A model generated the notes under the pieces. The model was not told the DNA's origin. It did not search any database and saw only the letters and a list, made by a program, of their open reading frames with translations. Positions 16,022-22,797 of a stretch of 41,089 nt of DNA are shown piece after piece; position 1 is the first letter of the stretch; every line of letters begins with the position of its first letter. The translations under genes and the position numbers were made by a program. The DNA is taken from positions 1 through 41,089 of the forward strand of contig VGOC01000022.1 in the NCBI GenBank assembly GCA_016865865.1, in the 5' to 3' direction. Source of the DNA: Chloroflexota bacterium. Lineage in GTDB: Bacteria; Chloroflexota; Anaerolineae; Anaerolineales; UBA11858.

Positions 16022-16168
16022 TTAGATGTTGCTGATGATGTTGCTGAAGACATTACCAATGGCGGGGCCGAGCAGAGCGAGAATAACAATCACGACTACG
16101 GCTACTAAAACAAGAATCAACGCATACTCTACCAGACCTTGGCCTTTTTCTTTCGGTGCGAACAACAT
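16022..16168 (-). CDS. flp: Flp-type major pilin (48 aa)
   Basis: A short gene encoding a 48-residue prepilin. The leader MLFAPKEKG is followed by QGLVEYALILVLVAVVVIVI. Cleavage after G9 puts Glu at +5 and Tyr at +6, the Flp signature. The mature C terminus is short (GPAIGNVFSNIISNI). AGGAGG lies nine bases before ATG 16168, and a sigma70-type promoter lies about 50 bases upstream. It is the structural subunit of the Tad pilus and comes before cpaB, as in most tad loci. Only one flp copy is seen here. Confidence 0.95.
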   Translation of the reverse strand: MLFAPKEKGQGLVEYALILVLVAVVVIVILALLGPAIGNVFSNIISNI

Positions 16169-16216
16169 GGCTTACTACCTCCTTTCTTCTAAGATTGACT
16201 ACGAAGAGTCTCTTTC

Positions 16217-16244
16217 ATTATAGCAAAACTACGTTAGAGATCAA
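16217..16244 (-). promoter_or_regulatory. flp promoter
   Basis: On the minus strand, TTGATC (16239-16244) and a perfect TATAAT (16217-16222) are separated by 16 bp. The predicted leader to the flp ATG is about 40 bases. It lies just past the histidine kinase stop, so pilin expression need not depend on the disrupted upstream operon. Confidence 0.85.
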
Positions 16245-16254
16245 TAGGGAATAC

Positions 16255-17328
16255 TTACAGTTCTGTAAATACCGATTGGTGTGTTATGCCGACCGGGATC
16301 TGAAAAACGAAATACCCTCCCTTGCCGACCGTGCTTTCCACATCCATGAAACCGCCCAGCATTTCGATGCGATCCTTGATCGCCTTGATGGAAATGCCGC
16401 TCCCTTTGAAAACTTCATCCACATCGAAGACGTTGCCATTATCCTCGAGGGTAACTTTGACGATATTTTCTTCGATAGCCATATTGATCTTTATCTGGGT
16501 TGCCTGGCATTGCCGGTGGGAAAATCCTAATAAGTCTTGTAGAGATCGGAAGATGATCACTTCGATGTACGATTCCAGGCGACGCTCCAGGCCACTGATC
16601 GTCAGGTCAACCTTGATTTTCGTCTGCTCCTTGAAGGCCTCTGTATACCGCTTCAGGGTGGGAATCAACCCCAGGTCATCCAGCATCATCGGCCTTAACT
16701 CGAAGACGAAGTTGCGCACTTGCTGGAATGCGGCAGTGGCGGATGTTTTCAGGGCGGTCAATTCCTCGCGGGCTTGATCCTGATCCAGATCGAAGAGCCG
16801 CATAGCGATCTCAGACTGGAGGATGAAGTTGGACAATGCCTGGGCTGGCCCATCATGCATCTGGCGAGACAACCTCTGACGCTCAGCCTCTTGCGCCTGA
16901 ATGATGGCCTCGATCATGGTGAAGGCCTCCTTGCTGGCGCCTCGCGCAGGGGCAGCTACGCCATCCCTCAACAAGCCAGCGACTCTTTCCAATGCGTTGA
17001 TATAGTTCTCGATGTGTTTCTTATCGCTATTGAGCCTGTCAACCTGGCCGCGCATCAAAAACAGGCGTTGCTGAGTCTCTAACGCCCCATCATATACCTG
17101 ACGCACTTCCAGCGGCAGAAAGGCATCTGATTGACTCTGGACTTTTTGTAGTTGGGCGGCAATGGTAGCATTCCGCTCCGCCAGCTTACCAACTTCGACC
17201 TGGCTTTGCTGCAACTTGATCGCGATGTCTTTCAAAGCCTGTTGGGCTTCTTCGAGTTCGTTCTCGAAATCTTCTCTCAGCTTATCCCATGGACCAGCTT
17301 GGGGAACACCTTTACTTCCGAATACCAT
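16255..17328 (-). CDS. DegS/NarX-type sensor histidine kinase (cytoplasmic)
   Basis: 357 residues with no membrane helix. A long N-terminal coiled coil (about 15-115) leads to a HisKA_3 dimerisation segment with phosphorylatable H158 (SRQMHDGPAQALSNF) and an HATPase_c domain ending in GSGISIKAIKDRIEMLGG. The N box DNGNVFD is somewhat degenerate. DegS of Bacillus has the same plan. ATG 17328 has AGGAG nine bases upstream. It begins five bases after the stop of the response-regulator remnant, so the two were an operon. The regulator is now split by an insertion sequence, so this kinase may lack its partner here and may depend on read-through or a promoter within the element. Confidence 0.9.
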   Translation of the reverse strand: MVFGSKGVPQAGPWDKLREDFENELEEAQQALKDIAIKLQQSQVEVGKLAERNATIAAQLQKVQSQSDAFLPLEVRQVYDGALETQQRLFLMRGQVDRLNSDKKHIENYINALERVAGLLRDGVAAPARGASKEAFTMIEAIIQAQEAERQRLSRQMHDGPAQALSNFILQSEIAMRLFDLDQDQAREELTALKTSATAAFQQVRNFVFELRPMMLDDLGLIPTLKRYTEAFKEQTKIKVDLTISGLERRLESYIEVIIFRSLQDLLGFSHRQCQATQIKINMAIEENIVKVTLEDNGNVFDVDEVFKGSGISIKAIKDRIEMLGGFMDVESTVGKGGYFVFQIPVGITHQSVFTEL

Positions 17329-17570
17329 CCTCGTTACTCCTGGGTATCTTTGGATTTCATTTCTTCTTGATCGTACAGACGGAACCAACCCCGCCGCAGG
17401 GCATACACCGCGGCCTGGGTACGATCATCAACGCTCAACTTACGCAATATCGAAGTGACATGATTCTTGACCGTCTGATAACTGATCTTCAGCAAGATGG
17501 CAATGGGTGCGTTTCAGTTTTGGGGGGAGAATGTGGGAAAATAGGGTCATCTATGATAAGGAGATGATCC

Positions 17571-17921
17571 ATGAAAAAGAGCCAATCAAAGCTGAAAGCG
17601 GAGTACCTGGCGGAGGCCGAAGAACTATTTGATGAATTGATCGCCTGGGATGAAAACACGCCAGAGCCGGACATGGCGCAAATCGAAAATATTGTCTTGA
17701 AATTGAGAAAGCGAATGGGGAAACGGATGGCCGAAACGTTGCTAGCTCGGCAGGAGAGAAGACAACCTGCGGAAAGGATGCCCTGCCCTGAATGTGAAAA
17801 GGAAATGGAAAATAAAGGGCAGAAGTCAAACGATGTTGAAACACGGGTAGGAGAGGTGAAGATCGAGAGGAGTTATTACTACTGTCCCCGCTGTCGGCGA
17901 GGGTTTTTTCCCCATGGATGA
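17571..17921 (+). CDS. ISKra4-like transposase, N-terminal part
   Basis: 116 residues. A helical N-terminal region is followed by a zinc ribbon with two C-x2-C pairs (CPEC and CPRC) ending in RGFFPHG. The frame stops at TGA 17919, overlapping the second frame by eight bases. In the second frame, FFPMDEQLKLWE continues the expected protein straight from this point. The sequence at the junction is a six-T run between G and C runs, suggesting a programmed frameshift, transcript slippage or stop-start coupling. Alternatively the element has suffered a single-base mutation. Confidence 0.87.
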   Translation: MKKSQSKLKAEYLAEAEELFDELIAWDENTPEPDMAQIENIVLKLRKRMGKRMAETLLARQERRQPAERMPCPECEKEMENKGQKSNDVETRVGEVKIERSYYYCPRCRRGFFPHG

Positions 17922-18924
17922 GCAGTTGAAGCTATGGGAAAGACACTGGAGTGAACAGATTGCTAAACAAGCCGTGTGGCTGAGTGGAATAGTGACGTAT
18001 TCGCAAGTAGAAGAGATTATGCAAAAAGTGGGGCAGGTAGATATCTCGCGCAGCAGTGTCTGGCGGCGGGTGGAACGCTGGGGAGAGAAGTTTCAAGAGA
18101 TCGAAGATTTGCAGCAAGTGAAGGCCTATGAACTTGAAGAGCCTACCCCCGACCCTAACCATTCTCTGGAGCGTATGGGCGTAGCCATGGACGGTACCAT
18201 GGTGCATATCCGAGATGAAGGGTGGAAAGAATTGAAAGTTGGCTGTGTATTTGATGTTACCCAACGCCTTCACTACGATCAACATACCCAGGAAGAGATC
18301 GAATTAGGCAGTGCCAGCAACAACAGCTATGCAGCCCATCTAGGAGGGCCAGAACGCTTTGGCCGACAGATGTGGGCAGAAGCTCGCCAACGATTTTGGA
18401 TGCAGGCCGAAGATAGCTTGACAATCGGGGATGGGGCACTATGGATTTGGAACTTGGTTGATGAGCACTTCTATGACAGTCACCAACTGGTCGATTGGTA
18501 TCATGCCACTGAACATTTAGCCGAAGCCGCCCGCATCCTGTACGGGGAAGGGACATCTGCTGCTCGGCGTTGGTATCGCCGCTGGGAAACGAAACTCTAT
18601 CAAGGACATGTCGACAAATTGATCACCGCCCTCAAGCGGCAAGCGACCAATCAACCAAAGAAATCTGAAGACATTCACAAGCAAGTCGGTTACTTTCACA
18701 ACAATCGCAAACGCATGAATTATCTGGAGATGCGTAGTGAAGGGTATCCCATTGGGAGTGGCATGGTGGAAAGCGCAGCCAAACAGTACAAAGCACGTTT
18801 CTGTGGATCGGGAATGCGGTGGGGCCGCAAGGGAGCTGAACGTCTTTTGCCCATTCGTTCAGCTATTTTGAGTAGTCGTTTTGACAAAATGTGGGGCCGG
18901 GCTTACAACTCGCCCCCAAACTGA
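17914..18924 (+). CDS. ISKra4-like transposase, catalytic part
   Basis: 336 residues from ATG 17914. A DDE-type core with D93 (GVAMDGTMVHIRDEG), D173 (LTIGDGALWIWN) and E286 (IGSGMVESAAKQYK) is intact, followed by the conserved RWGRKGAERLLPIRSAILSSRFD segment. The frame is +1 relative to the first part and is open upstream to 17860, so a fused product of about 450 residues is possible. The stop is nine bases inside the right end of the element. Confidence 0.88.
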   Translation: MDEQLKLWERHWSEQIAKQAVWLSGIVTYSQVEEIMQKVGQVDISRSSVWRRVERWGEKFQEIEDLQQVKAYELEEPTPDPNHSLERMGVAMDGTMVHIRDEGWKELKVGCVFDVTQRLHYDQHTQEEIELGSASNNSYAAHLGGPERFGRQMWAEARQRFWMQAEDSLTIGDGALWIWNLVDEHFYDSHQLVDWYHATEHLAEAARILYGEGTSAARRWYRRWETKLYQGHVDKLITALKRQATNQPKKSEDIHKQVGYFHNNRKRMNYLEMRSEGYPIGSGMVESAAKQYKARFCGSGMRWGRKGAERLLPIRSAILSSRFDKMWGRAYNSPPN

Positions 18925-19569
18925 AATACGCCCGATGGCAATCTCCTTATTGCTCATCCCCTGGGTGACATACGACAAAACTTCCATCTCCCGGTTCGAC
19001 AAGGGATGCAGCGGCTCGCCAGGATCCCGGTGAGCGCCTAACTCATCCTCCAAATGTCTTTCCAACCAGCTATTCAGCTCGCGTTCTCCCAGAACGGTGC
19101 CCCCGATGACGTACTTCCCTTCGGCGACACGCCGGATCACCTCGACCAATTCCTCGGGTCGTATATCCTTGGGGCAATATGCCGCTGCCCCAGTACGCAT
19201 GGCGTGGACAACTTGCTCGACATCATCGTAAGCGGTCACCAGCACCACGCGCGTGGGTAAGCTTTCATCCCGTATGGCACGCGTCACTTGAAGCCCGTTC
19301 ATCCCCGGCAAGTTCACATCCAGGACAACCACCTGCGGGCGCTTTTCCCTGATCAAGGCCAGGGCTTCTTCGCCATCCGAGGCCTCGCATAAAACCTCGA
19401 TCTCTTTCTCCAGCGAGATCGTATTCACCACGCCCTGGCGAAAAAGCGGATGATCGTCAACAATAGCAACTTTATATGTATCCATAGGATCCCTGCTTTT
19501 GAATTTGGCGAATTGTCTACCGTCAGTATAGCACAGGAGTACTACATAGGCAATAAAATTTGCAGAACT

Positions 19570-19678
19570 TGTACACGCAAGACTTGTCAGGGTATCGTCC
19601 GAAAAAGGGGTGTGGGGAGTGCTTCACACGCCCCACACCCCTTTTTCGGGAATTCTTATGACACCTTTTGCGTGCACA
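19570..19678. mobile_element. Miniature inverted-repeat element between the response regulator and a glycosyltransferase gene
   Basis: The ends TGTACACGCAAGACTTGTCA and, inverted from the right, TGTGCACGCAAAAGGTGTCA match at 16 of 20 positions. Inside is a perfect 19-bp stem (19599-19617 with 19631-19649; CCGAAAAAGGGGTGTGGGG). No coding capacity. No clear target duplication. It stops exactly at the stop codon (19679) of the neighbouring gene and could act as its terminator. Confidence 0.7.
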
Positions 19679-21172
19679 CTACGGAACCTTCCAGGGATAG
19701 ACAGCCATATTCTCGCCACCCAAATCAGGGCTGAAGGGGGCATCAGTCTGGAAGATGGGGGTGAGAGGCGCTATCAAGGCGGGGTACCATCCTGGGAAGA
19801 TGACCAGATAATCCGCACCCCGGGCATTCAGATATTCTCCAAGGCGTTCGCCATCCCAAAGATAAGGGATTACCTCGGGGGAGATCAATCCAGCCAGATC
19901 TACGAGGGAACGGTCTGCATAATAGCCCAGCGCGCCGATATCATGGGTAGCGACCAGCGCGTCGGGAGGCGTGTTTTCGGCGATCCAATAAGCAATCGTC
20001 ACCATCTCACTCTCGATGACCGCGACATCACGGGCATACGCCCGCGCCCCGATCCACCAGAAGGCTATAAGTAGTGCTGCGGTCGCCCCAATCCAGGCCC
20101 GGTTGAGCACACGGATGAACAGTTTCGAGGAGCCAGGTAGCACGACCTTTGCCATACCAGCAAAACCCCACAAGAAGAAGGCCGGCATCATGGGGATGAT
20201 ATATCGCCCATGCTGATATGTCACCGGCAGTCGCCAGGCGTACATCAGGAGATAACCCAACATCCACAGAACAGGGATCGTTAACTCCCAACGCCTCCGC
20301 CGGATCGCGTCAACGATGATCGCAACATACCCGGGCAGCAACAGCGCGCCCACACCGATCAACGGCAACACTGCCTGATCGAGCCAACGTTTCCATAATG
20401 GGATTCGCTGCAGAAAGGCGTATTCAGCCTGCTTGGCAAAGAACGTGGTCGGCCACCATGCGCCAGCCAATTGGTCATTGAAGAAAAGGTAGGGGACAAA
20501 CACGATCAGGAACACAGTGCCCATCGAAAACCACGCAGTCATTCTCTCTCGCCACGGCATGGAAAACGCTATGACCGACAATCCCACGGGCGCCAACAAG
20601 GTCATGCCGTCAGGGCGCAGCCACACGCTCAGTCCAGCCAGCGCGCCGAGGCTCAACCAAACCCAATTCCCGATGCGCTCACCCCGCCGGAACTGCTCTC
20701 CGATGACAACCAGACATCCCAGGGTAATCATAGCCAGCAGTGCGAAGGTCAATGTCTCCATGCCTGAACCCGCTGCCCAAACCAGATGCCATTCAACGAT
20801 CAAAAGAACCCCACCCCAGATCGCCCACTCCTTTCGTTCAGGGCAAAGAACCCGGAATAGAAAAACGCCCAACACCCCCATCCCGAACAGAATCAACCCT
20901 CCCAGGATGAACGTCCAGAGATAAGGCCCAAGGCGCAGAGCGTGGCCCAGGGCGAGCATCACCCCCCACAATGGCCCCGTCGAACCACCCGAGGGCTGAC
21001 CCGGGATCAAAGCCCATTCTCCGCCCCACGCCAGGTTTCGAGCGTAGGTCTGATGAATCCAGGCGTCATCCAGGGGAAAACCTATACGAAAGAACAAGCA
21101 GCTAAACAGGATGTAGCCGCCGAGGGAGACCACGGAAAGGACAGCGAGGAAGACAAGCATTCGACGAGACAT
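19679..21172 (-). CDS. GT-C-type membrane glycosyltransferase-like protein
   Basis: 497 residues with about ten to twelve membrane helices. A D35-D36 pair in the first outside loop (FPLDDAWIHQTYARNLA) matches the acidic motif of polyprenyl-phosphate-sugar-dependent GT-C enzymes. A soluble C-terminal part (about 390-497) carries a PPDALVATHDIGALGYYADR segment, seen again in the 35100 gene as a variant (VLAAGDVGVLGFYTPAR). Substrate unknown. No clear ribosome site precedes ATG 21172. The end abuts a miniature element. Downstream-most member of the minus-strand array. Confidence 0.82.
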   Translation of the reverse strand: MSRRMLVFLAVLSVVSLGGYILFSCLFFRIGFPLDDAWIHQTYARNLAWGGEWALIPGQPSGGSTGPLWGVMLALGHALRLGPYLWTFILGGLILFGMGVLGVFLFRVLCPERKEWAIWGGVLLIVEWHLVWAAGSGMETLTFALLAMITLGCLVVIGEQFRRGERIGNWVWLSLGALAGLSVWLRPDGMTLLAPVGLSVIAFSMPWRERMTAWFSMGTVFLIVFVPYLFFNDQLAGAWWPTTFFAKQAEYAFLQRIPLWKRWLDQAVLPLIGVGALLLPGYVAIIVDAIRRRRWELTIPVLWMLGYLLMYAWRLPVTYQHGRYIIPMMPAFFLWGFAGMAKVVLPGSSKLFIRVLNRAWIGATAALLIAFWWIGARAYARDVAVIESEMVTIAYWIAENTPPDALVATHDIGALGYYADRSLVDLAGLISPEVIPYLWDGERLGEYLNARGADYLVIFPGWYPALIAPLTPIFQTDAPFSPDLGGENMAVYPWKVP

Positions 21173-21189
21173 AGGCAGTAGTCAGTGAT

Positions 21190-21234
21190 GAGTCTACTGA
21201 AAAAACTACGAGTACGAGTTTATTCAGTGAACAC
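21190..21234. repeat. Small inverted-repeat element supplying a stop codon
   Basis: GAGTCTACTGAAAAAAC and AGTTTATTCAGTGAACAC face each other across a short loop and match the ends of the 38342-38462 element. The right arm overlaps the 3' end of the next gene: its last residues (VFTE) and TAA stop (21220-21222) are read from the element. Confidence 0.65.
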
Positions 21235-22797
21235 AAAGAAATAAATATCATCGTCGCTCCAAAGAAGTTGGAGGGCGGGATTCTGGTCAGGGTGGCCGTA
21301 GAGATCGTTCAGGCCTTGAGGATGATTGAACTCCAAGATCACGTACTTCGCCTGGTATCGTTGGGCAGCCGATAACAAAGTCCCTTCATCTCCATCAGGG
21401 ATGACAATGGCCGGGCGTCCGCTGGCGATATAAAAACCAGGCGGATTATTGACCATGATGATCTCCGAACGAGAAATATCAAGCTTAAGTAATATATCGT
21501 CGAGGCGGCGATAGGTTTCTTGGCCGCCGCCCCACATCTGGCCTCCTGCGCCCCAACCGATCACCCGCTGGCCGAAAACGAAAATCGAGAGCGCCAATGC
21601 AAAACCCACCAATGCCGACGCAAAAACCCGGCGCGCCTGTCCGATATGCCAGCCTCTGACGCGGCTGCCCCAGGAAAGAAACTCCTCGAGGCCAACTGCG
21701 GCCAATGCCCAGAGCAGCGGCTGCAAAGCAGCGCCTGAGTGGAAAAATCCACCCCGGGCGCCGGCAAAGGGGAAAGCCAGGGTCATGGCAGCCAGGGTAA
21801 TCAGCCACGCCAGGGCGCCGACCTGCGCGCGGAAGTCTTTGCGCAAATGCCACCCACCAGCCAGGATGAATGGAACCAGGAAGATAGAACCTTGCACGGC
21901 AATCGCCGTCTGCAAATTCTGCCCCAAAGCCCAGAGGCGCACACGAATGATTTCAGCCAGACCAGAGGCCCACCATTGATCGAAGCCCACTTGGTCAGCG
22001 GGGTAGGCAAATAACTGATCGTAGCTGGTGAACCATAATGCTTTTTCTCCACCGGGAGAAAAGGGAGTACCGAAAACGAGTTGGTTGCGGATGAGCCAGG
22101 GAACAGCGATGAGGAAGAAACCGATCAATACGAGCGTAAAACGTGAAACGTGAAACGTGAAACGTAAATTGTCGAACGTTTTACGTATTACATTTCTATA
22201 TGACGCCATCACAAAAGCAACCAGCAGCCAGAGCAACGCATCGGCGCGAGTGAGGTACATTAAGCCGGCGATGATGCCGTAAATCATGTTTCGGGCGAGG
22301 TCATTCTTTATCGAGGTTGGTAGGAGAAAGAACAGTCCCCCGAAAATCATATACAACCCAAAGGTATCGGTTGTGGGGAAATAGGGTAGATAGAAAACCG
22401 AAAAGATCCCGAACAAGCCGGCCAGGAGGGCGGAATACCGCTTCTCGGTCAGAGCGTAGACGATCCCGGCAGTCAGCGGTGGGATCAGACCAGCCAAAAC
22501 GATAAACCCGATTTTCGCACCAACGAAACTCGAATTTCCAGATAGAGACATTCCCAAGGCGGCCAGAAGAGATGTCAATGGCAGCCAATAAACATGAGAG
22601 GGGTGTGGCAGCCCCTGAGGATCATCCAGGTAATTCCACAAGAACGGTTCGGTAAAGCCCTGCCCGCCGGCAAGCTGTAAGCTGGTTGCGTAGTAATACT
22701 CGGCGTCCATATAGCCCGGCGCAGACTGGAAGGCACCCACCGACCCGGGTATCGCTATCCCCAGCAGGAACAGAGAGACCATCATCCGGCGACTCAT
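21220..22797 (-). CDS. GT-C-type membrane glycosyltransferase-like protein
   Basis: 525 residues, strongly polytopic. The first outside loop has an acidic motif (GYMDAEYYYATSLQLAGGQGF) in the position of the GT-C catalytic acid. A word-repeat insert encodes RFTFHVSRFTL at about residues 200-225. The C-terminal soluble part includes a YILEFNHPQGL segment. The last codons come from a small inverted-repeat element, so the natural C terminus may have been altered. ATG 22797 overlaps the stop of the upstream gene (ATGA), with GGAG five bases before. Sugar and acceptor are unknown. Confidence 0.8.
   Translation of the reverse strand: MSRRMMVSLFLLGIAIPGSVGAFQSAPGYMDAEYYYATSLQLAGGQGFTEPFLWNYLDDPQGLPHPSHVYWLPLTSLLAALGMSLSGNSSFVGAKIGFIVLAGLIPPLTAGIVYALTEKRYSALLAGLFGIFSVFYLPYFPTTDTFGLYMIFGGLFFLLPTSIKNDLARNMIYGIIAGLMYLTRADALLWLLVAFVMASYRNVIRKTFDNLRFTFHVSRFTLVLIGFFLIAVPWLIRNQLVFGTPFSPGGEKALWFTSYDQLFAYPADQVGFDQWWASGLAEIIRVRLWALGQNLQTAIAVQGSIFLVPFILAGGWHLRKDFRAQVGALAWLITLAAMTLAFPFAGARGGFFHSGAALQPLLWALAAVGLEEFLSWGSRVRGWHIGQARRVFASALVGFALALSIFVFGQRVIGWGAGGQMWGGGQETYRRLDDILLKLDISRSEIIMVNNPPGFYIASGRPAIVIPDGDEGTLLSAAQRYQAKYVILEFNHPQGLNDLYGHPDQNPALQLLWSDDDIYFFVFTE
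22136..22190 (-). repeat. AAACGTGAAACGTG word repeat inside a glycosyltransferase gene
   Basis: GTGAAACGTGAAACGTGAAA-type words (period about 8) plus GTCGAACGTTTTACG sit in frame in the gene at 21220-22797 and encode RFTFHVSRFTL. The same word family occurs at 35650-35672 in a different gene, encoding HFTLYVSHS. Confidence 0.75.

Larger units (their letters stand above)
17505..18933 (+). mobile_element. Complete ISKra4-like insertion sequence, 1429 bp
   Basis: The left end (GGGTGCGTTTCAGTTTTG) and the inverted right end (GGGCGTATTTCAGTTTGG) form imperfect terminal inverted repeats of about 25 bp. GATGGCAAT is duplicated on both sides (17496-17504 and 18934-18942), an exact 9-bp target duplication. 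Two overlapping plus-strand frames make up the transposase. The length, GGG ends, 9-bp duplication and transposase sequence suit the ISKra4 family as I know it. Intact ends suggest a recent insertion. Confidence 0.93.
17334..19485 (-). pseudogene. NarL/DegU-type response regulator split by an insertion sequence
   Basis: The first part (19485-18934) encodes 184 residues: a receiver with D10/D11, phosphoacceptor D56, T84 and K106, a linker, and the start of a LuxR-type helix-turn-helix (LSNREMEVLSYVTQGMSNKEIAI). The second part (17495-17334) continues in frame with LLKISYQTVKNHVTSILRKL and ends in TAA at 17334. Removing the element and one copy of the 9-bp duplication restores an unbroken protein of about 237 residues. 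The break falls between the scaffold and recognition helices, so DNA binding should be lost. The surviving frame reads on into the element and stops at 18859 (208 residues). It is the probable partner of the kinase five bases downstream. Confidence 0.93.

Noticed and set aside
18859-19485. A 208-residue intact response regulator
   Set aside because: The last 24 residues are read from the insertion sequence and the true C terminus lies on the other side of it, so this is a truncated chimera.
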